This document shows positions 10,401 to 18,938 of a DNA stretch of 64,000 nucleotides, piece after piece (positions within the stretch are counted from its first letter, which is position 1; the number at the start of each line of letters is the position of its first letter). The position numbers and the translations under genes were made by a program. Source of the DNA: Acidobacteriota bacterium (GTDB lineage Bacteria; Acidobacteriota; Thermoanaerobaculia; Gp7-AA8); assembly GCA_003223645.1 (NCBI GenBank), contig QHVT01000016.1, positions 1 through 64,000 of the forward strand, given 5' to 3'. The notes beneath the pieces are model-generated. The model saw only the letters and a program-made list of their open reading frames with translations, was not told where the DNA came from and did not search any database.

Positions 10401-10778
10401 TCGGGCCTGCTCAATGTGGAGAAACTGCTCCGGCAGCTGCGGCTGAAGAAAACACGCCTAGTCGTTCTGTCGGCATGCAGCAGCGCGGGAGGAACGGCGG
10501 TCGGCCCCGAGGGGCTCGCTCCGCTCGTGAGGCCGATCATCACCGCCGGCGCGCCGGGAGTGGTCGGTACGCTCTGGAAGGTATGGGACGCGCGCGTAAC
10601 CGCCGATTTTCTCGTCTTTTTTCACCAGCATTATCGCGAAGGCCATGACGCGGACGAAGCGTTGCGGCTGGCTCAACTGGACATGCTCGATGGAGACATC
10701 GCGCATCAATCGGCCGCGGCATGGGCACCGTTCCAGGCGATCGGCTATGCCTCATCGCCATTCCGGCCTTCTCAATGA
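7452..10778 (+). CDS. CHAT domain lipoprotein with TPR-like repeats
   Basis: Lipobox LLVLSMAC; VHVIAHGVAN and LVVLSACSSAGG, GAPGVVGTLWKVWD. Confidence 0.88.
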   Translation: MTNFSFEFGRRTCTLFTLLLVLSMACGKEKPAAPSSNRPPAARPAAPRETTAWLTGYDQWRPCRSTLGPGEVLEEGDCGPNVIPDQLVRNLRTDPVSISSSECNQLMETEREAVQLLAHVPGCVDAVVAKLAGFAATRNDAAVMSDLSAAYYTRAQRKHQPWDLVRALDAAEQAATLAPGLIPARFNRALAEEALGFFDQSIASWDALSRTAGPGWARDAAAHYSRLRSEQAIQWDEERLVRAAQSGNSRTMEDLVSPYRATVQRYVGETVLPEWAQASEGGRSKEAAERLLLAHAIASALARLTKDRYLLEIVDAVRTCDDPERLRQLRLGHLAFAEARDVEMRLNGKAAERPYWKAEQILTEAGSPLRFSAAVGHVTALTQAKKTGEAVAELRRVEDAVRGRYPSVLARVHRARGYLYVVQGRYFDALAEYDRAQRVVESIGDTEELSEITSKKIGVLRTIGERDLTWTEIVRTWRHPSAILRPAARHYFLGECALSAVDLGYPRVGLQYQELAVRLLEDEIGRSGAGGPLQGLRANLGIALRVRANIRLRLGDRKGAEADLVLAKPLIGNEDAPIPIGYRARLAEVEAQELAGRDRKAAIGKFTEAIRYARETNYNTLLASLLVQRAEQERLEGDRPAALRDLHDAIEQLRKEEKAVLASTAPASQAERLWSSYFSCRQEAYRQLIRQLIETGGEKEAEEAFAYAEKARGSEPLHRLLQRDDLPPEFRQEIRNGEPFGLDDIAGVLPDGTFLLQYCVLDDRTYVWIVWHGDHERRTLQVGNAAIARWSADLLQAGEEHAEAFEAGLAAPYQALLAEPIARIAKLHGKNTIPRVVIVPDRAMHGLPFSALRNGNRYVVRDYVISVAASGTLYAFSLAQDRQLSLSEPESVLLVSDPAFDENLHVAHGLKRLQTARYERERIEQLYRSVIDVRPPLEGAAATVPAFVSLAADSTIVHVIAHGVANPDVPSNSFLLLAPAENDSGLLNVEKLLRQLRLKKTRLVVLSACSSAGGTAVGPEGLAPLVRPIITAGAPGVVGTLWKVWDARVTADFLVFFHQHYREGHDADEALRLAQLDMLDGDIAHQSAAAWAPFQAIGYASSPFRPSQ

Positions 10779-10791
10779 CAAGGAGATTTCA

Positions 10792-11859
10792 ATGGACGGG
10801 TTCACTCTCAAGATTTTCTTCAGTGGTCTCATCGCCCTCCTGCCGAGCAGCGACGGCAAAGAACTGACCGTGCTGCTCGTCAACAGCGGACACGAATACC
10901 GATTGGCCGACGATTCCGAACTGGCGCATCACCGCCCGCTGCTCCTGGCCCGCGCAGCCCGTTGCGAACAAACGTGCACGACGCCGGATCAGGCGGCAAT
11001 CGCTCAATACATTTATGCGAAAAAGACCCCCGATCAGGCGGCAACCGCGCTCAACGGCGCGCTTGCCGGCGGCGGCGCGTGGCAGCTGTCCGGATCGGAT
11101 CTCACTCTGCCGGACCTGCCCGACAATCTCTCGATCCAGAAGGATGTACGCGGCCATTTGCAGGACGGCTCCCTGCAGCGCGTGCCGACGACGGCGGCGG
11201 AGCGTGAGGATTTCAGCTGGGTCGCGAGTCTCGGCGCCATTGCACCGGGGATTGGGGGCTTCACGAGCTGGGCGACGGCGACGGAGCCGCCTCCCAGCTG
11301 CAAGGTTGCGGCGCGATTGAAATTGCGCAGCGGCAGGGTCTTCACGTACTCGTTGATCAAAGTCGATGGGAAGGCGAAGCCGATTCACTTCCGCAAGCCC
11401 TCCGGTGAAGGCCCCGACGCCACATATTCGCAGGCCCTGGCGAATTGGGTCGCGGCCGAGATTCACGTTCCCGGTGATTTCGTCGAGATCGTCGACCAGA
11501 ATTTCGATGACCGCGAGCGCGTCCGGACGATGAAGCTCTATCCGCAGGAGGGCAAAGTCGAAGTGGCCATCCTGAACCTGCCGGATTTCGAAGCGCCCGC
11601 TCCCGATGCGGAAGCACCGGCGCCGGCGCCGGGACAGCACTTTCAAATCTATTACGATCTCGTGAAGACGCCGCCTGCGCGCGCGGCGCGGCCCGTTCCG
11701 CATCTGGCGCTGGCGCCTCCGGCGTCGGAACCTCAGACCGATTGGGGCACATTGCATCCACGGGCGGCGCTCTGGTCGGATCTTCTCGAGCAACTCAATC
11801 TCAGTCCGCGGGGCAAAGGGCCCTATGACCTCTCGCTCTGCCCGGTGGCCGAGCCCTGA
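10792..11859 (+). CDS. Hypothetical protein in CHAT/caspase cluster
   Basis: AAGGAG ribosome site before ATG 10792; MDGFTLKIFFSGLIALLPSSDGKELTVLLVNSGHEYRL...; downstream of CHAT gene. Confidence 0.8.
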   Translation: MDGFTLKIFFSGLIALLPSSDGKELTVLLVNSGHEYRLADDSELAHHRPLLLARAARCEQTCTTPDQAAIAQYIYAKKTPDQAATALNGALAGGGAWQLSGSDLTLPDLPDNLSIQKDVRGHLQDGSLQRVPTTAAEREDFSWVASLGAIAPGIGGFTSWATATEPPPSCKVAARLKLRSGRVFTYSLIKVDGKAKPIHFRKPSGEGPDATYSQALANWVAAEIHVPGDFVEIVDQNFDDRERVRTMKLYPQEGKVEVAILNLPDFEAPAPDAEAPAPAPGQHFQIYYDLVKTPPARAARPVPHLALAPPASEPQTDWGTLHPRAALWSDLLEQLNLSPRGKGPYDLSLCPVAEP

Positions 11860-11872
11860 ACGCACGGGAAAC

Positions 11873-12448
11873 ATGAGCGAAACCGACAGTCATCTGGAAA
11901 TCGCGAGGGAGAATCTCGCGCTCTATCGTTCCGAAGTCCGGGAATTGCGGCGGCAGTTCTGTCTGGGCTTGTTGTCCGCCATTGCAGGCCTGATCGGCGC
12001 GGTTGCCGCACTGCTCGCGTTGCTGATCGCGATACGGCCGCTGGCCAGGGCGGCCGAGCACGTGGAAGACACGTCGCGAAACGTGAAGAGCATCGAGACC
12101 GCGATTCTCAGCAATCGATTGACGATTCTGTCGTTGTCCAATGGCGACGAGGTTTCGCGGAATGAAACCGTGAGCGGCCTGACCCCATTTACGCACCGGC
12201 GGCACTACCTGGTCGTGGCGCCGGTGAACATCGGCGACTCGTATGTACAGGATGCGATGACGCCGCGGCCGGACGGAACCTGGACCGGAACCGCGAAATT
12301 CGGTTCCGGCGACACCGGCCGCGGCGAGCGATTCAGCGTTCGTTGTCTGGCGACGGAAGGGGAACTGAGAACCGGCTCTCTGGCGTCGCAGTCACTGCCT
12401 TCCGACGCCGTGTTCTCCGCTCCAGTGATCGTCGTACGAACGCAGTGA
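11873..12448 (+). CDS. Single-TM protein with C-terminal beta-sandwich-like domain
   Basis: MSETDSHLEIARENLALYRSEVRELRRQF + TM GLLSAIAGLIGAVAALLALLIAI + HYLVVAPVN...PDGTWTGTAKFGSGDTGRGERFSV. Confidence 0.7.
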   Translation: MSETDSHLEIARENLALYRSEVRELRRQFCLGLLSAIAGLIGAVAALLALLIAIRPLARAAEHVEDTSRNVKSIETAILSNRLTILSLSNGDEVSRNETVSGLTPFTHRRHYLVVAPVNIGDSYVQDAMTPRPDGTWTGTAKFGSGDTGRGERFSVRCLATEGELRTGSLASQSLPSDAVFSAPVIVVRTQ

Positions 12449-12466
12449 TCAAAAGGGGGAGTTGTT

Positions 12467-12898
12467 ATGTATGGCCGGCGCGGTACCGTAATCGTTCTCT
12501 CGTTCCTGGTGCTCACTGTTCTGTCTTGCAGACATGAATGCGAAAACGCAGTGGCGGCGAATGCGCCGGTGTCGATCCTGACGCCGTGCGATCAATCCGC
12601 GGTCGGCTGGCACACCCTGATTCGCGGGCGCGTTTCCAATCCCAAGGCGATCGTGCACGTGATCATCCATCCGCTCGAAGTCAACGAGCACTGGGTCCAG
12701 CCGAAAATCGACGTCAAATCCGACGGCACATGGGAAGTGCTCGCCTATTTCGGCCGGGATGGCTCCGTCGATCACGGGAAACCGTTCGAGCTCGCGGCCG
12801 TCGTCAATCCGAAAACCCTGCTCGAAGAGGCGGACCAGCTGCCCGACTGGCCGGACGCGGAAGCGCGATCGGACATCGTGCGAGTCAGGCGCGATTGA
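12467..12898 (+). CDS. Small lipoprotein with beta-sandwich-like domain
   Basis: Lipobox LTVLSC; GGGGGAG upstream of ATG; IRGRVSNPKAIVHVIIHPLEVNEHWVQPKIDVKSDGTWEVLAYFG. Confidence 0.7.
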   Translation: MYGRRGTVIVLSFLVLTVLSCRHECENAVAANAPVSILTPCDQSAVGWHTLIRGRVSNPKAIVHVIIHPLEVNEHWVQPKIDVKSDGTWEVLAYFGRDGSVDHGKPFELAAVVNPKTLLEEADQLPDWPDAEARSDIVRVRRD

Positions 12899-12908
12899 AG
12901 CGGCCGTC

Positions 12909-13313
12909 TCATTCTTTCACGAGTTGGAAGCTCGCACTCCTGGTTCGCGCGCCGTCGGATTGGGCGACATTCAGAACCTCGCCGGGCCCGGCCATGCCGC
13001 GTCCGCGCGACGCGCGCTCCGCTACGGCAGATGTCTGGCACGCCGCAATCGCCATCTTCTTGCTGCCGCCGTCCGTCGTGAACTGAATTCCCCTGGCCGC
13101 GTTGCGCTCGCGATTTTCGCGGACCCATGCAAGCACACGGTCGTTCACATCATCGGCGAAGGCATTGATGGTAATGAGTCCGCGCTCGTCTGCTGGCGCG
13201 GAACAATGCAGGCCGTCGAGAACGGCCGCCGTGAAGACACCGTTCTTGCGGTCATCGAGGCACAGATATTGGTGCAAGCCATGGCGCCACGAAACATACG
13301 AGAGCCCAGACAT
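12909..13313 (-). pseudogene. Truncated caspase-like remnant (C-terminal half only)
   Basis: NGVFTAAVLDGLHCSAPADERGLITINAFADDVNDRV resembles NGYFTRAVLDGLRCRAAAANGFITPAALGAFASRRV of the 17613-18893 caspase; no catalytic His/Cys region present. Confidence 0.6.
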
Positions 13314-13381
13314 TCGAAAGTGTCGCGGCGATTCTCGAAGTCAGGCTTTATAAGATTCGCAGTGATGCTCGGTCGGAATAG

Positions 13382-14677
13382 TTACGACCCTGTCACCATA
13401 GGACTTGCATATTGGATGTTCGGGTCGTTAGTGGTGTTGTCTGTGGTAGACCCGTAGACAATTACGCTGCCGCTCGATATGGTAATCGCAATCGACTGAT
13501 TGGCGCTGATGGCGAAACCACTAAAAAAGTTGGTAGAGTCAACCTGCTCGAACCAGTTGGGTGGATAGGATTTAGTGACGCTACGAACAGCCGCTCCGTT
13601 GGCGTCGCGCAAGACAGCGGTCAGGGACGCACCCAGGAGCAGTGTCCGGACGCCAATGTTGAATCGGGTCTTCGCCGGATCAACCGGGGTCACAAGGAAT
13701 CCGGTGGTTGCAGCGTTCAACACTCGGACATCGGATAGGTCGATGAGATCTTCGGTAAGTCCTGCCGTGCCGGCCGAGCCCGCGTCATTGAACACTCTGG
13801 TGATAATGATAGGCCTCAGGGCGGTTTGCGTCGTCAGTAGATCAATACTTCCCGTTCCGGAACGGCCGAATGTCGTCCCGATATCCGGGAAGGATAGGAT
13901 TTGGCCGGCGCCAACAGTGTACGTTACAGTGGGATCCGATGCCGTGCCGCTCGTGCCGGCGGGGTGGAACACTAGCTTACCTGTGATCGCGCCATTCGTG
14001 ACGCCGGCTCCGCACAGAAGCTGCAGGGACGTCCGAAAATTTGATCCATTCGCGCCGGCCGCCGATCCGACCACGGGAATAACGGCTCGAAGGACGTCCT
14101 CCGTCTCGATGCCGGTTCCGGCAAGGGCAAGGCGTTCTCCAAAAATGTAGTTATAGCCGGCCGAATATGGGCCCCTGAAGTCAGACGAAAAGTACGCATA
14201 CGTTGCGTTCTGTTCATGGAAGAGCATCGGAGTTCCGCAATTTGTGAGGCGTGTGATTCCGATGACGTCACCCTTGAGCACTGGAACAGGGGGCGACAAT
14301 GGCATGGTAACGTCGGTTGCGGAGACCGTGAAGGGACCACGTTCGGCGACCATGGTGAGCTTTGTACTCGGACGAAAGAATTTAATTTTCAAGGCATTCG
14401 AGCAGCCGGCGGTAGACCAGTAGAAATGAACAGACGTCACGATCCCGGTGGCACTCGCAGGTGCGAACAAGTCAATGACGGTTCGCACCTGTTCCGAGTT
14501 TGAATCGCCGCCCGCGCTGGGAAAACCCGAAAAGTCAGGTCCAATGGTGAGAACCTGCGAAAAAGCAGCGCCGGCAGGCAAAAAAATGAGATACGCCATG
14601 AGAAAGACCCTTGCACGCACGACAGTCCACTTGCTGTAAACCGCGGATCCCGGGCCGCCGATAAATTGACCGGACAT
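13382..14677 (-). CDS. Secreted beta-rich hypothetical protein
   Basis: GGGAGG before ATG 14677; signal-like VRARVFLMAYLIFLPAGAAFSQ; beta-rich repeats; locally lower GC. Confidence 0.65.
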   Translation of the reverse strand: MSGQFIGGPGSAVYSKWTVVRARVFLMAYLIFLPAGAAFSQVLTIGPDFSGFPSAGGDSNSEQVRTVIDLFAPASATGIVTSVHFYWSTAGCSNALKIKFFRPSTKLTMVAERGPFTVSATDVTMPLSPPVPVLKGDVIGITRLTNCGTPMLFHEQNATYAYFSSDFRGPYSAGYNYIFGERLALAGTGIETEDVLRAVIPVVGSAAGANGSNFRTSLQLLCGAGVTNGAITGKLVFHPAGTSGTASDPTVTYTVGAGQILSFPDIGTTFGRSGTGSIDLLTTQTALRPIIITRVFNDAGSAGTAGLTEDLIDLSDVRVLNAATTGFLVTPVDPAKTRFNIGVRTLLLGASLTAVLRDANGAAVRSVTKSYPPNWFEQVDSTNFFSGFAISANQSIAITISSGSVIVYGSTTDNTTNDPNIQYASPMVTGS

Positions 14678-14843
14678 GCTACCTCCCACAAGCCGATTGC
14701 CGCCCGCCGCAACCGGAGGTCGGCGCGCTATTGAATAGATAGACACGCATTCGTGCAGTTTGTCGGCGCTACGCATCCCTCCATGCGGCCTGGCATCGTA
14801 GCCTTGCCCCCACCCGTTCGCTGCGATTCGTGTCCATGCAGAC

Positions 14844-17063
14844 ATGCGAAGAGGCACGATCGCTCTAGCGCTGTTCTGTTTCCTCTGGAACCACCAGGCG
14901 GAGGCAGAGGTCCCGCGCAGGCGCGCGCTGCTGGTCGGGATCAACGACTACTCGGCGTCGCGCATTCATCTGCCGCGGCGGGCGGCCGCACGAGGGCGCG
15001 ATCTGGGAGATCTCGACGGCGCGGTGACGGACGTCGAGACGATGAGGGAACTGCTGGTCGCGCGCTACGGCTTCGAACGTGCGGACATCGTCATGCTGCC
15101 GAACCAGAAGGCCACCCGCAGCGCCATTCTCGAGGCGCTTCGGAATCATTTGCTCGCGCCGGCGAAGAAAGGCGATGTCCTTCTCTTCTACTACTCGGGC
15201 CACGGGTCGCAGGTGAAGAACACGCGCTCCGCTGAGCGCGATCAGCTCGACGAGTCGCTCGTGCCCGCGGACTCTCGCCTCGGCGCGCCCGATATTCGCG
15301 ACAAGGAGCTCGCTCCGATCTTCAATGCGATTCTGGATCGCGGCGCGCGCCTGACCATCGTCCTCGATGCCTGCCACAGCGGCTCCGGCGCGCGCGGGAT
15401 CGATCCAACAAGGCGCGTGCGCGGTGTGAAGCCGGATCTCCGCGATGTTGCGGATGCGGAAATCGTGATGCGTCCCGAAGATCGGGGCGCGCTGGTGCTC
15501 TCCGCTGCGCAGGACCTCGATCAGGCCTTCGAGACCCTCGACGAGCGGAATGTGATTCGCGGCGCGTTTTCGTGGGCGCTCGCGCGCGCGATCCGCGACG
15601 CGGTGCCGGGCGAATCGGCGGATGACACGTTTCTGCGCGCGCGGGCGCGGCTGCGAGTCGATGCGCCATCGCAGGAACCGGTGCTCGCCGGCCGCGCCGG
15701 TGTGCGGCTCGCTCCTTTTCTTGCCGACGGCACGGAACGGCGCGCGCGGCGGCCGCGCACTGTGCTTGCGGTGGAGCAGCCCACGCGTGGAGAGACGTAC
15801 CTGCTTCAGGGCGGGTGGGTGGACGGTGTGACGGTGGGCAGCGAGTTGCGCGTCGCCGGCCAGAATGGCGCGCGGCTCGAGGTGACGGCGCTCCATGGCC
15901 TCCTGCAGTGCGAAGCACGGCTCGTGGCCTCGACGCGTGCGGATCTGCAGCCGGGAACGCTCCTCGAAGTCGTTGCGTGGGCGGAGCCGCCGGGCCGGCC
16001 GTTGCGTGTCTGGGTGCCCCGCGCCACCGATCCCGTTTTCGGCGACGCGCGCATCCTTCGCAGGGAAGCGCTCAGTCGAGGGATCGACGTCATCGACGAT
16101 CCGACCGATACCATGCCGAAGCATCTCCTCCGCTGGCGCAATGCTGCCTGGGAGCTCGTCGCCGGCGGCCGCGTCATGACGGCGGATCGACTGCGGCAGA
16201 TTCCTGCCGGCGATTCTCTCTTTCTGCAACTGCCCGTCTCGCCGCGTGTAGCCGGCGAGATCGGAGCCTTGAATGACGTCGAAATGACCTCCGGCCCGGA
16301 GATGGCGGACTACATTCTCGTCGGGCGTTTCGCCGGAAGCCGGATCGAGTACGCGTGGGTGTGTCCGCTGCTCACGCGGGCCGACGCCGCGCGTGCGGTG
16401 ACGCCGGTGCGCAGTGCGTGGATCGCCGACGGCAGGCGGGATACCGCGCTCGTCTTGCGCAGCGCGCTCGAGCGTCTTCGCCGCATTCACGGCTGGCATG
16501 AACTGGCCTCGCCCGCGGCTGCCGATCCACATTATCGCCTCGCCATCCGGCGCTCGAGGGACGGGCAGCTCGTCGAGAACGGAACGCTTTCCGGCAATGA
16601 GATCTATCGGCTCGTACTGCGCGCGCGGGAGAACGCGCCGGGTCCGATTTACGCGCGCTACGTCTATGCGTTCGTCATCGATCGCGATGGCAAAGGCGTG
16701 CTCTTGTTCCCGGACTCCGCGAGCGGATCGGTCGAAAATCTCCTGCCCGTCACCCCCAATCCCGGCCGGCCATTGCGCGATCCACCTCGGGAAATTCCGC
16801 TCGGCCGGTTTCGCGTGACGGAGCCTTACGGACTCGATACCTACTTTCTGTTGCTGACGGACGAGCCGGTGACGACGCTCGCGAATCTGGAGGGCGACGC
16901 CGTGCGCAGCCTCGAGCCGTCGCCGAAGACGGTGCTCGAGAAGTTGCTGGCCCGCCCGATTTCGGGAACGCGCGGCCTCGACGCTTCGAGCCACACGCCG
17001 CCGAACTGGTCGATCGAGAAAGTGACATACCAGTCCGGGGCTCCGAAACGAGCATCGCGATGA
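14844..17063 (+). CDS. Secreted caspase-family (C14) protease with DUF4384-like domain, paralog of 541-2793
   Basis: MRRGTIALALFCFLWNHQAEAEVPRRRALLVGINDYSASR; FYYSGHGSQ; IVLDACHSGSG; YVYAFVIDRDGKGVLLFP. Confidence 0.9.
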   Translation: MRRGTIALALFCFLWNHQAEAEVPRRRALLVGINDYSASRIHLPRRAAARGRDLGDLDGAVTDVETMRELLVARYGFERADIVMLPNQKATRSAILEALRNHLLAPAKKGDVLLFYYSGHGSQVKNTRSAERDQLDESLVPADSRLGAPDIRDKELAPIFNAILDRGARLTIVLDACHSGSGARGIDPTRRVRGVKPDLRDVADAEIVMRPEDRGALVLSAAQDLDQAFETLDERNVIRGAFSWALARAIRDAVPGESADDTFLRARARLRVDAPSQEPVLAGRAGVRLAPFLADGTERRARRPRTVLAVEQPTRGETYLLQGGWVDGVTVGSELRVAGQNGARLEVTALHGLLQCEARLVASTRADLQPGTLLEVVAWAEPPGRPLRVWVPRATDPVFGDARILRREALSRGIDVIDDPTDTMPKHLLRWRNAAWELVAGGRVMTADRLRQIPAGDSLFLQLPVSPRVAGEIGALNDVEMTSGPEMADYILVGRFAGSRIEYAWVCPLLTRADAARAVTPVRSAWIADGRRDTALVLRSALERLRRIHGWHELASPAAADPHYRLAIRRSRDGQLVENGTLSGNEIYRLVLRARENAPGPIYARYVYAFVIDRDGKGVLLFPDSASGSVENLLPVTPNPGRPLRDPPREIPLGRFRVTEPYGLDTYFLLLTDEPVTTLANLEGDAVRSLEPSPKTVLEKLLARPISGTRGLDASSHTPPNWSIEKVTYQSGAPKRASR

Positions 17064-17166
17064 CGATGCGCAGGGTTGCGATCAGAGCGACGAGACCGAG
17101 ATGGACCATGTCGCCGGTGCGAGATTGTCGATCTTCGGCAGCTGGCAATGCAGTGAGGCGACCGCC

Positions 17167-17616
17167 TCACCGCACGCGATACACCCTCACCGGGCTGCTC
17201 GCTTCGCACGTTGCAGGAACGCGGAGGACGATCTTCCGGCCGTCGAACGGATTGTCGGTCTTGCAGGCGAGCAGGTAGATCCTGAAGAATTCGCCCACGC
17301 CGTCCACCTCGTTGCCGAGGTAGATCGACCCGTTGACGGAGCCGTCGTCTCCGATGCTGTGAATGCGCGGCTGAATGTGCAGCCGCGGCGCCCACAGTTC
17401 CGGCTCCACGGCGAAGAACGCATGCGTTCCTTTCGGGACCCGTCCTTCCGCCTCAATACGAAAACATGCCCGCTCGGACTTCGGGCAGCCGGTGTCGCCG
17501 TCGGCGCCGACTTTCTGTCCCGCCGCCGGCCGTGTAACGACGGGACGATCGGCTGCCTGAGCCAGGCAACATGGAATCAGCAGCGAAACCGCGATGAACG
17601 ATCCAAAGGCTCTCAT
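17167..17616 (-). CDS. Small secreted beta-rich protein in caspase cluster
   Basis: ATG 17616 overlaps stop of upstream caspase (ATGA); signal peptide MRAFGSFIAVSLLIPCCLAQA; GRVPKGTHAFFAVEPELWAPRLHIQPRIHSIGDDGSVNG. Confidence 0.65.
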   Translation of the reverse strand: MRAFGSFIAVSLLIPCCLAQAADRPVVTRPAAGQKVGADGDTGCPKSERACFRIEAEGRVPKGTHAFFAVEPELWAPRLHIQPRIHSIGDDGSVNGSIYLGNEVDGVGEFFRIYLLACKTDNPFDGRKIVLRVPATCEASSPVRVYRVR

Positions 17617-18893
17617 TGGTTTCCCTCCAGGCTCACGTCGTTCGGACCGAGCCAATAGACGATGTTCTCCGCGCGATGCTCGAGCGGGACGGCGGGAAAG
17701 TGTTCCTCGCCGCGCAGGAACGTGCCGTCTGCGGAGAGTGCGGCATAAATGCGGAACGCGTCCTCGTCGCCGTAGCCGGCGTGGATGCGCGTGATCGCGC
17801 CGGCCGTGGCGGGCACCGGCTCGGGATTCTGCTTCCAGCATTCTCCCGTGCTCGCGGCGCAGACGAGCGCCGTGACGTAAAGCGACGGCACGAAGACCTC
17901 GACGTCGATCGAGTCCGACGGAGCGACGCGCGAGTCCGGCAGCGGATGGACGATCCGCGCGATCTTGTCAGGCGGAATGCAGCCGAAAAGAGGAAGGTCC
18001 GCCAATCCGCCGAAGCGCGATTCCGGATTCTGCAAGCCGTGCGAAGCCTCGGGCACCCGACGGCTGGCGAACGCACCGAGCGCCGCCGGCGTGATGAATC
18101 CGTTCGCGGCGGCGGCGCGGCAGCGTAGTCCGTCGAGAACCGCGCGCGTGAAGTAGCCGTTGCGGAGCTCCTCGTCCGGCCTGGCGAAGCCGCCGGGCCC
18201 GGAGGCGGAGAAGATTGCGTACTCACCGGGGAAGCGCAGATCTTCGAACAGGCGCGAAGGCGTGGGGTACGGCGCGCGGCAAGCGTCGATGAAGAGCAGC
18301 ACGCGATGCCCGTGGCCCGAAGGGATCGCCTGCAGCATGCCGTTCAGCTCGACGCCGGTTGGGGATTTCGCGTCCGACTGCGGCATCAACAGGATGTGCG
18401 CACCGCGGTCGGTCATGCCGTGCGTGGCGATGAAGAGAATCAACACGCCGTCCTGTCCGACTTTCTCGCCATACTCTGAGATGAGTGCATAGACGCGCTC
18501 GGCGTCGAACTCTTCGACGATCACCGATCCCTCGTGCTGCAGCATGAGCAGGTGCGCCTGCGACGCCCGTTTGTCGGGACGTCCGGAGAGCAGCAGCAGC
18601 AGGCGATCGGCGGGCAGCAGCGACGGCAGCTCCTTGGCCAACGTCCAGGAGAAATCGGTGGCGTCGTCGGCCGCGTACTGAACATCGGGCGGCACGGCGG
18701 CGGAGACAAACGTCTCGACGCCGATGACGATGGCCACCGACTGGCTCCAGTCGATCGCTTCGCGAACGGTCGTCCGGACAGGCAGGAGTGCCTGTCTTCG
18801 CTCTGCCGGCGCGCGCACGCGCACGGGTGGCGGTGGATTTCCGCCGCAGGTCATCAGTGCGACGATCAATGAAGAAAGAGCCGCGCGTCGCAT
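17613..18893 (-). CDS. Divergent caspase-like lipoprotein/secreted protease
   Basis: Lipobox-like VALMTC; AIVIGVETF, ILFIATHGMTDRG (His), VLLFIDACRAPY (Cys), FSASGPGGFA; C-terminal beta domain. Confidence 0.8.
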   Translation of the reverse strand: MRRAALSSLIVALMTCGGNPPPPVRVRAPAERRQALLPVRTTVREAIDWSQSVAIVIGVETFVSAAVPPDVQYAADDATDFSWTLAKELPSLLPADRLLLLLSGRPDKRASQAHLLMLQHEGSVIVEEFDAERVYALISEYGEKVGQDGVLILFIATHGMTDRGAHILLMPQSDAKSPTGVELNGMLQAIPSGHGHRVLLFIDACRAPYPTPSRLFEDLRFPGEYAIFSASGPGGFARPDEELRNGYFTRAVLDGLRCRAAAANGFITPAALGAFASRRVPEASHGLQNPESRFGGLADLPLFGCIPPDKIARIVHPLPDSRVAPSDSIDVEVFVPSLYVTALVCAASTGECWKQNPEPVPATAGAITRIHAGYGDEDAFRIYAALSADGTFLRGEEHFPAVPLEHRAENIVYWLGPNDVSLEGNQ

Positions 18894-18938
18894 GGCTGAT
18901 GGGAAAAGACACGCACGGCCGACAAAGTTGCGGCCGCG

